A stretch of DNA of 23,254 nt from an uncultured Corynebacterium sp. Its GTDB lineage: Bacteria > Actinomycetota > Actinomycetes > Mycobacteriales > Mycobacteriaceae. The position numbers were made by a program, and so were the translations under genes. The notes under the pieces were generated by a model. That model saw nothing but the letters and a program-made list of their open reading frames with translations. It searched no databases and was not told the origin of the DNA. The DNA lies in assembly GCF_902489365.1 (NCBI RefSeq), contig NZ_CABTZR010000035.1, forward strand, positions 1 through 23,254, in the 5' to 3' direction. Of this stretch, positions 1 through 9,022 are shown piece by piece. How positions within the stretch are numbered: position 1 is the stretch's first letter; every line of letters begins with the position of its first letter.

Positions 1-493
1 TGCTGACTTGATCGAGGGATAGTTGCTCATTCTGGAGGAAAACGAGGAGGCGGCCCGGGGGGCCCAGGGCGCCGTCCGCGCCTGCCGTGATCTGCTTGAT
101 TTGTTCCTCATAGGGGCGACCGCCGCACAAGGTGATGACGCTGAGCGGCAGATTCGCGGCAGCGACCTGCAAGTCCCCGCTGACCTGGATGGCGAGCTCG
201 CGCGTTGGCGCAATGACCAGCGCGCGGGGGGTTCCGTCGAGCTCCGGAATATCGGCATCATCGAAGACGCGATCGAGAAGCGGTACACCGAAGCCGTAGG
301 TCTTTCCCATGCCGGTGCGGGCTTGACCAATGAGGTCCTGGCCATTGAGAGCGATGGGGAGCGTGAGCTCCTGGATGGCGAAGGTGTGCGTAATCCCGTT
401 GTCAGCGAGGGCATCGCAGATCTCTACAGCGACGCCGAGCTCGGCAAAGGTAGGGGATTCGCGGGAATCGCGGGAAGATTTCGGGGCAAGCAC
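1..493 (-). CDS. DEAD-box RNA helicase, N-terminal part (cut by window edge)
   Basis: The minus strand reads through a Q-motif-like segment (FAELGV...ITHTFAIQ), then motif I as ARTGMGKT, then APTRELA (motif Ia), a GG motif (CGGRPYEEQ) and TPGRL (motif Ib). This is the standard start of RecA domain 1 of a superfamily 2 DEAD-box helicase. Such proteins unwind short RNA duplexes using ATP, in ribosome assembly or RNA turnover. The DEAD motif itself and domain 2 lie outside the window, so about 164 codons are seen. The frame has an in-frame TAA upstream and no ATG, so a GTG start is the only reasonable choice; it sits 6 nt after a TACTAT element, which suggests a leaderless mRNA. The gene is divergent from the DUF3107 gene, as RhlE (Rv3211) is near the corresponding block in M. 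tuberculosis. Confidence 0.88.
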   Translation of the reverse strand, partial: MLAPKSSRDSRESPTFAELGVAVEICDALADNGITHTFAIQELTLPIALNGQDLIGQARTGMGKTYGFGVPLLDRVFDDADIPELDGTPRALVIAPTRELAIQVSGDLQVAAANLPLSVITLCGGRPYEEQIKQITAGADGALGPPGRLLVFLQNEQLSLDQVS

Positions 494-505
494 ACCTTGA
501 TAGTA
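494..505 (-). promoter_or_regulatory. Putative -10 element of leaderless helicase mRNA
   Basis: On the minus strand TACTAT (505 down to 500) is followed by 6 nt and then the GTG start. This TAnnnT-plus-short-spacer arrangement is typical of leaderless actinobacterial genes. No convincing -35 box or Shine-Dalgarno sequence is visible. Inferred from sequence only. Confidence 0.4.
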
Positions 506-516
506 GAGGACGTGGC

Positions 517-522
517 TATAGT
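517..522 (+). promoter_or_regulatory. Possible -10 box (TATAGT) for the DUF3107 gene
   Basis: TATAGT lies 74 nt before the DUF3107 start and back to back with the helicase promoter. A TTGATA lies upstream, but only 14 nt away, so the -35 assignment is weak. The call rests on the match to the consensus -10 alone. Confidence 0.25.
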
Positions 523-596
523 GGGGCCATTAGAGCGCCGGGGGCGCAGGCCTCACGGCACCGATTAATGACAACGATCTAAGGGAGACACACCAC

Positions 597-818
597 ATGG
601 ACATCAAGTTTGGTTTTGCCGATACCGCCCGCGAACTGGTTATTCACGCCGAAGGCGAGCGTGAGGAACTGACCCAGACCATTAACAACGCCTTGGCGGA
701 GAACTCCACCCTCGAATTGAAAGACACCAAGGGCCGCTCCTACATTGTGCGCACCGAGCGAGTCGTCTACGTAGAAATCGGCACCGCACGCGCCCACACC
801 GTCGGTTTCGCGGGCTAA
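597..818 (+). CDS. DUF3107 family protein
   Basis: This 73-residue protein starts MDIKFGFADTARELV and matches the small actinobacterial DUF3107 family, whose M. tuberculosis member is the TB9.4 antigen Rv3208A. The function of the family is not established. A GGGAG ribosome-binding sequence at 583-587 precedes the ATG by about 9 nt. The length is normal for the family. There is no signal peptide or membrane segment, and the central residues form a charged helix (EREELTQTINNAL) followed by beta-like stretches with a VYVEIG ending. It stands just upstream of the DUF3152 gene and divergent from the DEAD-box helicase, the arrangement also known in mycobacteria. Family assignment is firm; role unknown. 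Confidence 0.85.
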   Translation: MDIKFGFADTARELVIHAEGEREELTQTINNALAENSTLELKDTKGRSYIVRTERVVYVEIGTARAHTVGFAG

Positions 819-842
819 GTACGCGCGCGCCGTCTCAGCGGG

Positions 843-848
843 TAGCCT
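843..848 (+). promoter_or_regulatory. Putative -10 element (TAGCCT) for the DUF3152 gene
   Basis: TAGCCT fits TAnnnT and ends 8 nt before the ATG at 857. That spacing supports a leaderless message starting at 857 rather than at the ATG at 851, which would be only 2 nt from the element. No Shine-Dalgarno sequence is seen for either ATG. Confidence 0.35.
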
Positions 849-856
849 AAATGGCC

Positions 857-1792
857 ATGGAGAATCCCGCGGATCTTGGACAGCACCCACAGCGCCTTTC
901 AGCGGTGGAGCGTTTCGCTCGCGAGTATGGCTGGTGGCGCGTGGTGGCGATCCCCGTCATGGTCGTCATCACCGTGTGGGTGCTCGTTGACGTTTTCCGC
1001 TCCCCAGCCCAGGAGGCAGAAGTGACGGCGGCAGGGGAGACGTCGACAAGCAGCGCCACCGCAACCCCGTCCCTGCCCAAGGGGCCCGATCCTGCCAACG
1101 CCAGTGCGATCGCTGCCGCCAAGGATGGCTTGCCCGCCGGCGGTGCCTTCACGGAGCAAGGTGATGAAACCTACCGCGATGCTGGCCCTTCCACCATGCA
1201 CGCGGGCAAGGGCGGAAAACAGACCATCCGTTTCTCTGTGGAGATCGAAAACGGCGTGGACACCTCCGCCTACGGTGGGGACGCTGCGGTGGTCGCTCTA
1301 GTCGACGCCACCTTGTCCGACCCCCGCGGGTGGACCGCCAACGGAGACTTCGAATTCATCCACGTCAAGGCCGAGGACAACCCGGATACGCACATCCGTC
1401 TGACCTCACTGGGGACCACGGCGAAGCTGTGTGGTGCGCAGCTGGAATCGGAAACCTCGTGTCACACGACGATTACCGGTGAATCCGCGGTCAACCTCAA
1501 CGAGTCTCGCTGGGTGCGGGGCGCTGCACCGTTTGAGGGGGATTTGGGCAACTACCGCCAGTACCTGATTAACCATGAGTTCGGTCATGCCATTGGTTAC
1601 GCGGCCCACCAGCCCTGTGGTGGCGAGGGTAAGCTCGCGCCCGTCATGATGCAGCAGACGCTGAGCCTCAACAACGGGAAGCTCTTTGAGAAGGAACCAA
1701 ATGAGGTGTATCCGGACGAGGACGTCACCTGCGAGCCGAACCCGTGGCCCTACCCGAATCCGGCTAATTCTGATCACGCCAAGCCCGAGTAA
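857..1792 (+). CDS. DUF3152 membrane-anchored zinc metalloprotease-like protein
   Basis: The protein (311 residues from the ATG at 857; 313 from 851) has one N-terminal transmembrane helix at about residues 29-46, then a Ser/Thr/Pro-rich linker and a C-terminal DUF3152 domain, so most of it should be outside the membrane. The domain contains HEFGHAIGYAAH, a zinc-peptidase HExxHxxG motif (H240, E241, H244) followed by a histidine 11 residues after the first one; classical metzincins have it at 10. The PVMMQQT segment after it is a typical family signature and resembles the Met-turn of metzincins. Several cysteines (near IRLTSLGTTAKLCG, ESETSCH, PCGG and DVTCEP) could form disulfides. The ortholog in M. 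tuberculosis is Rv3207c. Protease activity is inferred from the motif; no substrate is known. Confidence 0.82.
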   Translation: MENPADLGQHPQRLSAVERFAREYGWWRVVAIPVMVVITVWVLVDVFRSPAQEAEVTAAGETSTSSATATPSLPKGPDPANASAIAAAKDGLPAGGAFTEQGDETYRDAGPSTMHAGKGGKQTIRFSVEIENGVDTSAYGGDAAVVALVDATLSDPRGWTANGDFEFIHVKAEDNPDTHIRLTSLGTTAKLCGAQLESETSCHTTITGESAVNLNESRWVRGAAPFEGDLGNYRQYLINHEFGHAIGYAAHQPCGGEGKLAPVMMQQTLSLNNGKLFEKEPNEVYPDEDVTCEPNPWPYPNPANSDHAKPE

Positions 1793-1821
1793 GCCGCTCG
1801 AAATTTAAGGACTATTTCCCC

Positions 1822-2595
1822 ATGCCACTGCCACCTGAGCCCGTTCTTGCCGCCTTCAACGCCGAGTTCCACCCGCGCCGCACGCAGGGAGAGCTCGTGG
1901 GGCCTGCCTGGGATAACGGGATTCGCGTCGGGGATATCGTCTTTGCCGAGGCGCGGCCGTGGACTGGTTGGTCCGCCAAGGTACGCGAGAAACTCAGCGT
2001 GCCTGGAGCGCGTATCGCCCGCCCGGTTCTGACCGCCGATGGGCGCTACACAGCCGCTGGGTGGAAGGCCACGCAATTCGTGGAGGGCCAGCTGCGAGGC
2101 CGCATCGATGAAACCGTGCAGTTGGCGCTGCGCCTTGATGACGCCCTCGATGTGGCCCCGCTGCCCACCATGGACCGACTCGAGGACGTATTTGCGCGGG
2201 CGGAGCGGGCCGCGTGGGAGGAGAGCGGCGAGGCTTATTCTGATGCTGAGTTTGCGCACCTCCCGTTGGTCACCGCTCACATGGATCTTCTGGGAACCAC
2301 CATTTTTTCCGGCGCCAATCCGCCGGCGCTGATTGATGTCGTGCCTTCTGCCGCTCCGCGTCCGGCGGGCTGGACTGCAGCGATAGTCATGGTGGATGGT
2401 CTGATTGCGGGGGCGGTGGATGGTGATATTTGCACCCGCTTTGCAGCGGTGCCCGGAATGCAGCAGCTCTTGCTGCGTGCGGTGGCGTATCGCCGTTACG
2501 TCAATATCCTGCACCCGCGCTCCAAGGCGACCGTGCGTTCGAACATTGAAAGGGTGGAAGAGGCCCTCGTGTCCGCGGCATCTGACAGACTGTAG
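1822..2595 (+). CDS. TIGR02569 family actinobacterial protein
   Basis: This 257-residue protein matches the uncharacterised actinobacterial family TIGR02569 (Rv3205c in M. tuberculosis), which typically lies next to AdnA. An AAGGA sequence at 1807-1811 precedes the ATG by 10 nt. The C-terminal half shows an order of motifs like the aminoglycoside-phosphotransferase fold: HMDL (H153, D155) where such kinases have HGDL, and LID (D172) where they have the metal-binding Asp, followed by a helix-rich tail ending in HPRSK. I see no glycine-rich loop. A kinase-like or degraded kinase fold is therefore an inference. The stop codon lies 3 nt before the adnA GTG, so the two are probably co-translated, pointing to a role tied to DNA repair or simply to operon membership. 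Confidence 0.75.
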   Translation: MPLPPEPVLAAFNAEFHPRRTQGELVGPAWDNGIRVGDIVFAEARPWTGWSAKVREKLSVPGARIARPVLTADGRYTAAGWKATQFVEGQLRGRIDETVQLALRLDDALDVAPLPTMDRLEDVFARAERAAWEESGEAYSDAEFAHLPLVTAHMDLLGTTIFSGANPPALIDVVPSAAPRPAGWTAAIVMVDGLIAGAVDGDICTRFAAVPGMQQLLLRAVAYRRYVNILHPRSKATVRSNIERVEEALVSAASDRL

Positions 2596-2598
2596 GGC

Positions 2599-5500
2599 GT
2601 GAAGTACAGCAGCGAATCCCCCACACGTTCCGGCGTCACGCTTCCTCCCTCGCCGGATGTCCGCCTTGTTCCCCGGAACCGCCGGGCCACGTCTCGCACA
2701 TGGGATGTACCGGTGCCCTCGGAGGGCACGTGGCGGGTGCTTGGTGCGGCGGGGTCCGGAGTATCGAGCCTGCTGATCGACGTGGTCTTGGGCCAGCTCA
2801 ACGCTGGGGCCGACGCCTCCGGCATCCTCGTCGTCGCCCCGTCCAAGGAATCCGGTTCGCTGCTGCGCCGGGAATTAGCAGAAAACCTCGATGATTATGC
2901 GGCGCAAACATCGATGGTGCGCTCGGTGCACTCGTTGGCCTTTGCATTGCTGCGCCAGAGCAGCGAGGAAGAGCTGCGCCTGATTACCGGCGCAGAGCAG
3001 GATGCGGTCATCCGCGAGCTGCTCCAAGGCCATGCTGCGGATGGCAGGGGCGCGTGGCCGGAGGAGATGCGGCCGGCCCTGGAGTACGTGGGTTTTGCGC
3101 GCCAATTGCGTGACTTGTTGTTGCGCGCCATCGAACGGGGGCTCGGCCCGTTAGACCTGGAAGAGCTGGGGGAGCGCTACGGCCGGCCCATGTGGGCGGC
3201 TGCCGGCGAGTTCCTGCGCGAATATGAGCGCACTCAGGCGCTGGCGGGCTCGCATTCCTATTCTGCTGCGGAGCTGGTCAGTCAGGTGCTTTTGCGCCCA
3301 GAGCTGTTGCGCGAGCACCCGTGGCACACCATCGTGGTTGATGACGCCCAGCTGCTGGATCCGACCTCCGGCCAGCTGATCGCGGAGTTGGCGAAGACCG
3401 CCCGTCTCACCGTGATTGGTGGTGACCCCGACCAAGCAGTCTTTGCCTTCCGCGGTGCTAATTCGGAATTCCTCACCACGTGGGAGGCGGAGAACGAGCT
3501 GCGCTTAGACTCGACGCACCGCACTCCTTCCCCGGCCTGCGTGAGCGTCGTGGAGTCGCGCGGTACCTTGCGCGATGTCCTGGCAAATACGGTTCGCCGC
3601 CGGCACCTCGAGGACGGCGTGGACTGGCGAGATATCGCTGTCATTGTGCGCTCTACCGGGGATATCGGCCCTGCCCGGCGCACGCTGCTGTCTGCTGGCG
3701 TGCCGGTGCACATCAACCCCACGGACGTGGTGCTCGCTGAGCAGCGCTTGGTCAAGGCGGTGCTTCTGGCTCTGCGTTCCTTGGAGAATGAGCTTGAGCC
3801 CGTGGAGCTCGAGGACTTGATTACTGGTCCGGTCGGCGGTGCGGACCCAGTCACGCTGCGGAGGCTCATTCGCGGTCTGCGCCGCTGGAAGCCTGAGCAG
3901 CGCGGTATGGATTCGCTGCGAGAGCTGCTGGACGGTGAGTTGCCGGACTTCAACAACCTCCTGACTGAGCGCGAAGAAGCGATCCTGACCCGCATTCGCG
4001 GGGTGCTATCCGCCGGGCGCGCGGCCCTGCACGCAGGCGCCGCCGTTGAGGAGGTCCTCTGGGAGGTGTGGCAGGCCACCGGTCTGGACACGCGCCTGCA
4101 GGCGGCAGCCCTGCGCGGCGGTGCCGCGGGTTCGCAGGCAGACCGAGACCTGGATGCCATGATGGCGCTGTTCGATGCCGCCGGTGACTATGCCGAGCGC
4201 CGCCCGGCGGCCTCCCTAGAGTCCTTCATCCTGCACATCACGGAGCAAGAATTGCCCACCGGCGTGCGGGATCGTCGCTCGGCCTTGCCCAATGCGGTAG
4301 AGATCCTCACCGCGCACGGCGCGGTGGGCCGCGAGTGGGACACCGTCATCGTGGCGGGCGTTCAGGAAGGAACGTGGCCCTCGGTAGGGGAGACCGGCTC
4401 TCTTTTCGGACAAGAAGACCTCATCGATCTGCTGGATCGCGGCATCACACCCGGCACCCCAGTCAGCCACGTGTCGGGGCGCTTGGCGGAGGAGCGTCGG
4501 CTCTTCCACGTGGCCACAACGCGTCACCGAAGCCGCCTGCTCGTCCTCGCGGTGGATTCGCCGGAGAGCGATGTCGCTGAGGAGCCGTCGCGCTTCATCG
4601 ATGAGTTCCTGTCCACCCGCGGCGTCGATGTTCCGGGAGCACAAGCGCGCCGGGAAGCGGGTAAGCGGCTGGTGCGCCAGGCCTGGCCACGCGAGCTAGG
4701 CCTTGAGGTGCCGGAACCGAATCCAATGACGTTGCCCAGCGCGGCTCGTGGGGACGAAGAACTCGATCCCCTCGACGTGTCGGTGCTGTCGGTGGCTGCC
4801 TTCGTGGCGCAGCTGCGGCGTTGCGCCACCGATCCGGAGACGAGTGAGGCCGAGCGCTCCCAAGCGGTGCGGCAGTTGGCTCGTCTGGCGGAGGCTGGGG
4901 TCCCGGGGGCCCACCCGGATCAGTGGTGGGCGGCCCGCGGCGTGGCCTCGGAACTGCCGCTGCATGGTTCCAGCACCGTGTCGCCGTCCCGGGTGGATGC
5001 TCTGCTGACCTGCCCGCTCAACGCGGTGCTCGGGCAGCTCGTCGAGGATGACTCAGCGGATATCAACCTCCTGCGGGGAAACTTGGCGCATGCTTTCCTG
5101 GAGGCGCTGGGCCGGGGAGCTGCCGCAGAGCCCGCGAAGCAGCTCGTGGTTGATGCCTTTGCCGCGCTGCTTGATGGCCCCGCGTGGCGCCGCGAGGCTG
5201 AGCGCGCGGACTTTGAGCGCCTTATCGACCGCACGCACGGCTGGGTGCTCTCGAGCTCGACGTCACTCGAACCCGTTGGCGTTGAGGTTCCCGTCACCGT
5301 GGACATCGGCCCCGATGTCACCATTCGTGGGTTCATCGACCGGCTGGCGAAGGCCGGTGAGGACTATGTGGTGGTGGATCTCAAGACCGGAACAACGGTT
5401 CCCTCGAAGGCCAACGCCCAGGACAATACTCAGCTCATGACGTACCAGCTGGCCCTGGCACACGGTGAACTCGTCACGACACCAGCAGAATCTGACGGCG

Positions 5501-5775
5501 AGCCACAGTCTGTATCCATCCGGACCGGTGCCGGCCTGCCGCGGGGTGGCGGAGTGCTGGTATACCCGCGATCCAGCGCTGCTTCCGTGTCCACCCGGGA
5601 ACAAGCCACCAAACCCCCAGAAGAGCTCGAGGAGTTTGCGCAGGCGCTACCTGCACTCGTTGCTGAGTTGCGTGGTCCGGGGCTGACCGCGCGTGAAAAC
5701 GCCGATTGTGATCGGTGCCCGATCCGCCCTATCTGCCCCATCATGAATGAAGGAGGTCTGGTGACCGATGCCTAA
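2599..5775 (+). CDS. adnA: AdnA, helicase-nuclease subunit with degenerate ATPase site
   Basis: AdnA and AdnB form the actinobacterial motor-nuclease that resects DNA double-strand breaks in place of RecBCD/AddAB. The N-terminal UvrD-like motor is degenerate: the P-loop reads GAAGSGVSS (residues 49-57), with Val55 where the catalytic lysine should be; motif II is DDAQ (248-251) instead of DExQ, and motif V is HGAVGREW instead of HKxKGLEW. The C-terminal RecB-type nuclease is intact by eye: H831 in GNLAHAFLE, D914 in GFIDR, D927 and K929 in DLKTG. Cys805, Cys1037, Cys1040 and Cys1046 have the C-xn-C-x2-C-x5-C spacing of AddB-type iron-sulfur nucleases. The length (1058) is normal. The start is the GTG 3 nt after the upstream stop; the gene overlaps adnB by 8 nt. 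AdnA in mycobacteria is likewise a weak ATPase beside an active AdnB. Confidence 0.9.
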   Translation: MKYSSESPTRSGVTLPPSPDVRLVPRNRRATSRTWDVPVPSEGTWRVLGAAGSGVSSLLIDVVLGQLNAGADASGILVVAPSKESGSLLRRELAENLDDYAAQTSMVRSVHSLAFALLRQSSEEELRLITGAEQDAVIRELLQGHAADGRGAWPEEMRPALEYVGFARQLRDLLLRAIERGLGPLDLEELGERYGRPMWAAAGEFLREYERTQALAGSHSYSAAELVSQVLLRPELLREHPWHTIVVDDAQLLDPTSGQLIAELAKTARLTVIGGDPDQAVFAFRGANSEFLTTWEAENELRLDSTHRTPSPACVSVVESRGTLRDVLANTVRRRHLEDGVDWRDIAVIVRSTGDIGPARRTLLSAGVPVHINPTDVVLAEQRLVKAVLLALRSLENELEPVELEDLITGPVGGADPVTLRRLIRGLRRWKPEQRGMDSLRELLDGELPDFNNLLTEREEAILTRIRGVLSAGRAALHAGAAVEEVLWEVWQATGLDTRLQAAALRGGAAGSQADRDLDAMMALFDAAGDYAERRPAASLESFILHITEQELPTGVRDRRSALPNAVEILTAHGAVGREWDTVIVAGVQEGTWPSVGETGSLFGQEDLIDLLDRGITPGTPVSHVSGRLAEERRLFHVATTRHRSRLLVLAVDSPESDVAEEPSRFIDEFLSTRGVDVPGAQARREAGKRLVRQAWPRELGLEVPEPNPMTLPSAARGDEELDPLDVSVLSVAAFVAQLRRCATDPETSEAERSQAVRQLARLAEAGVPGAHPDQWWAARGVASELPLHGSSTVSPSRVDALLTCPLNAVLGQLVEDDSADINLLRGNLAHAFLEALGRGAAAEPAKQLVVDAFAALLDGPAWRREAERADFERLIDRTHGWVLSSSTSLEPVGVEVPVTVDIGPDVTIRGFIDRLAKAGEDYVVVDLKTGTTVPSKANAQDNTQLMTYQLALAHGELVTTPAESDGEPQSVSIRTGAGLPRGGGVLVYPRSSAASVSTREQATKPPEELEEFAQALPALVAELRGPGLTARENADCDRCPIRPICPIMNEGGLVTDA

Positions 5776-8700
5776 GAACCCCGCCCACCACTTCAGCCCT
5801 GAGGAGCTGGCCAGCGCGCTGGGTAAGCCTTTTCCTCCCACCGCAGAGCAAGCCGCAGTCATCGATGGTCCACTCGGGCCGAAGCTGGTCGTGGCCGGCG
5901 CGGGCGCCGGTAAGACGGAGACGATGGCCTCGCGCGTGGTGTCGCTGGTCGCAAACGGGTTGGTGCGGCCCGAGCAAGTCCTAGGCCTGACCTTTACCCG
6001 CAAGGCAGCCCAGCAGCTGGAACAGCGCATCCGCCGCCAGTTGCTGACTCTACGCTCCTCCGGAATCCTTGCTCCGGGCAGCCCAGCGGCAGAGGCAGTG
6101 GAGAATATCGCACCTAACGTCTCCACCTATGACTCCTACGCGGGTGATCTTGTCCGCGAGTATGGCTTGCTCATGCCGGTGGAGCCGAATGCCCGCATTA
6201 TCACTGAGGCGGAGCGCTATGCCATCGCCCACGAGGTCGTCAGCAATTACACGGGCTCGCTGAGCACTGATAATGCCGTGGCCACGGTCACCGCCACCTT
6301 GCTCAAACTGGCGGAGACCATGGACGGGGAGCTCAAGGATCCCCACGATCTGTATGAGCACGAGGACATCTTCCGCAAGACCGCTGAGGACCTAGAGAAG
6401 AGCAAGAGGACCAGCGGTGAGTACAGCCAAAAGCTGCAAGGATACCTGGATACCCAACGCCTGCGCCTGGAGTACCTGCCCTTGGTGGAAGCTCTGAAGA
6501 AGGAACAGGCGGAGCGCGGCGTCATCACCTTCGGTGAGCAGATGTCCATCGCTGCCACCCTGGCCAAGAACTTCCCCCTCCTCGGCGAGCAACAAAGCGC
6601 GCGGTATCGCGTGGTCATGCTGGATGAGTACCAGGACACCTCCCACGCGCAGCGCATCCTGCTGCGTTCCCTCTTTGGCGGTAAACGCGAGGGGCTCTCG
6701 GTCACCGCGGTCGGTGACCCCATGCAGTCCATCTATGGCTGGCGCGGGGCGACGGCGGAAAACCTCGAGGCCTTCGTCACGGACTTCCCGCAGGCTGACG
6801 GCGCCCCGGCGCCTAAAGACCAGCTGACCACCTCCTGGCGCAACCCCTCGACGGTGCTGGGGATGGCCAATGACGTGGCCTCGAAGCTCTTCTCCGAAAG
6901 CCCGGGTGAGCGGCCGGTGGATGAACTATCGCCGAAGCCCACCGCGCCGGCAGGCACGGTGGAGCTGGGCTATTTCGCCTCCGAAGATGAGGAACGAGGC
7001 TTCATCGCAGAGCACCTGCGTCAGCTCTATGAATCCACGCCGGAGGGTGAGGATTACAGCGCCGCAGTGCTCGTGCGCACCAATAAGCAGTCACCGTTGA
7101 TCGCCGCGGCCCTGGACAAGGTCGGCGTGCCCAACGAAATCTTTGGTCTCGGCGGGCTGCTCTGGCAGCCGGAGATCCAAGACCTCGTAGCAGTGGCCAC
7201 TCTGTTGGTGCGTCCGCAGGACACCGCGGCGGCGCTGCGCGTGTTGACCGGGCCGATGTGCGGCCTAGGTATCGCCGACATCCAGGCGCTGCATTCGCGC
7301 CAGCGCAACCTTGCCGGTGCCGCGGAGGGACGCACGCGCTGGGAAGGCGGTGATCCCCTGGCACACCTGGCTACCCAAATCGAGGACATCACCGCAGAGG
7401 GTCCTGACCAGGTGCTGGGGCTTGCCGACGCCCTCGCAGACCTCGGCGAACGCGAGCGCTACAGCGCCGAAGGCCTAGAGCGCATGGAAGAGGTTTCCTC
7501 TAAGCTGCGCTACCTCCGAACCTATTCTCTGGGAAAGTCGCTCAACGACATTGTCGCCGATATTGAGCTGCTCTTTGGTCTGCGTACCGAGGTCTTGGCC
7601 TCCGGGAAGCCGGGCGGGGCAACACACCTCGACGCCTTCGCCGACGTCGTCGCTGGTTTCCACGGGGAGGGCCTGGCCGGGCTTCTAGACTATCTTGAGC
7701 TGGCTAAGGAGAAGGAAGATGGCCTTGAGATGGGAGAGGTCCCGCTCGTGCGCAACCGTGTTCAGATCATGACGGTGCACAAGGCCAAAGGTTTGGAATG
7801 GGAGCACGTCTGCGTGGCACACGCGGATTCCGCAAGCTATAAGGCGCAGGCGGAGACTTTCCTGACCAAAATTGAAAAAGCCCCGGGTGATGAGGACGTC
7901 ATCGATGTTCCCGAGGACGCGGTGACACGCTCCGACTTCGACAAGGCGTGTGAGGCTTTCAAGGAACAAAACCGCGAGTTCCAAGCAGAGGAAGCAGCCC
8001 GCCTGTTCTACGTGGCAATGACCCGCACCGAGTCCACCCTGACGGTGACTGGTTCCGGAACCAATAAGGCGAAGGGCAAGAGCAAGAAGGGCCCGTATTC
8101 CTACCTGCAACTGCTGGCGGAAAAGCACCCAGAGCTCGTCGTCCACTGGGAGGTCCCCGAGAACCCCGTGGAAGACGAAGAGCGCTCTGTTACGGAGGCC
8201 TCCTTCCCTGCGCTAACCCCGCAACCGGAAGCGCTCACTGCCGCAGACGCGGTACGCGCGGCAATGGAGAACCTGCCACCGCTGCGCGATGGCGAGGTCT
8301 TCGGTCTCTGGGAACAGGAGGCGAGTGCGCTCATCGAGGAGCACACAGCCCTCCAGGCCCCGGTGGTCGATGTGGAGCTGCCTGGCGAGTTGACGGCTTC
8401 CGACATGGTGGCGATGACAGCGGATCCCACTCAGTTTGCCCGCCGCCAGCGCCGCCCCATTCCCTTCAAACCCAACTCCTATGCCAAGCGCGGCACCGCC
8501 TTCCACGCCTGGCTGGAGGATCGTTTTGGGGCGCCCGCCTTGCTGGGGGAGGACGAGCTTCCCGGCTCCCACGATGAGCCGGACCACGACCTGGAATCAC
8601 TCAAAGAGTCTTTCCTAGCCTCGGAGTGGGCGCAGCGCACGCCTGCCTATGTGGAAGCGCCTTTTGAGATCACCATTGGGGACTCGGTAGTCCGCGGCCG

Positions 8701-8980
8701 CATGGACGCGGTTTTCCAGCAGCCGGATGGTTCCTGGCTCATCGTGGACTGGAAGACTGGCCGCCGCCCGCAGGGCGCTGCACTGAACTCGGCGCAGATT
8801 CAGCTCGCTGTTTATGCGGAGGCCTGGCGGCGTATCCACGGTGTGGAAACCGTCCGCGCGGCATTCTTCTACGTGCATGAGAACTTCCTTCTGGAGCCGG
8901 AGGACTTGCCCACCGGCGCACGGTTGGCTGAGCTTTTAAGCTCTGCAGTTTCCATGCCGCCGGGGTTGAGTCTAAGGTAG
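5768..8980 (+). CDS. adnB: AdnB, lead motor and nuclease subunit
   Basis: This 1070-residue partner of AdnA has a complete UvrD/PcrA motor: P-loop AGAGAGKT (43-50, Lys49), DEYQD (286-290), GDPMQSIYGWRGA, the motif V segment VHKAKGLEWEH and motif VI FYVAMTRTES. A RecB-like nuclease follows, with H913 in GTAFHAWLE, D980 in GRMDAV, and D994 with K996 in VDWKTG. Unlike AdnA it lacks the terminal cysteine cluster. It is expected to translocate along one strand at DNA ends and cut it, feeding RecA-type or single-strand-annealing repair. The ATG lies inside the end of adnA, with AGGAGG at 5751-5756, 11 nt upstream, so translational coupling and 1:1 production are likely. No frameshift or truncation is seen. 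Confidence 0.93.
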   Translation: MPKNPAHHFSPEELASALGKPFPPTAEQAAVIDGPLGPKLVVAGAGAGKTETMASRVVSLVANGLVRPEQVLGLTFTRKAAQQLEQRIRRQLLTLRSSGILAPGSPAAEAVENIAPNVSTYDSYAGDLVREYGLLMPVEPNARIITEAERYAIAHEVVSNYTGSLSTDNAVATVTATLLKLAETMDGELKDPHDLYEHEDIFRKTAEDLEKSKRTSGEYSQKLQGYLDTQRLRLEYLPLVEALKKEQAERGVITFGEQMSIAATLAKNFPLLGEQQSARYRVVMLDEYQDTSHAQRILLRSLFGGKREGLSVTAVGDPMQSIYGWRGATAENLEAFVTDFPQADGAPAPKDQLTTSWRNPSTVLGMANDVASKLFSESPGERPVDELSPKPTAPAGTVELGYFASEDEERGFIAEHLRQLYESTPEGEDYSAAVLVRTNKQSPLIAAALDKVGVPNEIFGLGGLLWQPEIQDLVAVATLLVRPQDTAAALRVLTGPMCGLGIADIQALHSRQRNLAGAAEGRTRWEGGDPLAHLATQIEDITAEGPDQVLGLADALADLGERERYSAEGLERMEEVSSKLRYLRTYSLGKSLNDIVADIELLFGLRTEVLASGKPGGATHLDAFADVVAGFHGEGLAGLLDYLELAKEKEDGLEMGEVPLVRNRVQIMTVHKAKGLEWEHVCVAHADSASYKAQAETFLTKIEKAPGDEDVIDVPEDAVTRSDFDKACEAFKEQNREFQAEEAARLFYVAMTRTESTLTVTGSGTNKAKGKSKKGPYSYLQLLAEKHPELVVHWEVPENPVEDEERSVTEASFPALTPQPEALTAADAVRAAMENLPPLRDGEVFGLWEQEASALIEEHTALQAPVVDVELPGELTASDMVAMTADPTQFARRQRRPIPFKPNSYAKRGTAFHAWLEDRFGAPALLGEDELPGSHDEPDHDLESLKESFLASEWAQRTPAYVEAPFEITIGDSVVRGRMDAVFQQPDGSWLIVDWKTGRRPQGAALNSAQIQLAVYAEAWRRIHGVETVRAAFFYVHENFLLEPEDLPTGARLAELLSSAVSMPPGLSLR

Positions 8981-9022
8981 TCTCACGAGGAAATCCGCAT
9001 CATCGAGGGAGGTTGGCGCTTC

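Noticed and set aside
23..568. Plus-strand open frame of 181 codons at the window start
   Set aside because: It lies antisense to clear DEAD-box helicase motifs on the minus strand and has no recognisable domain.
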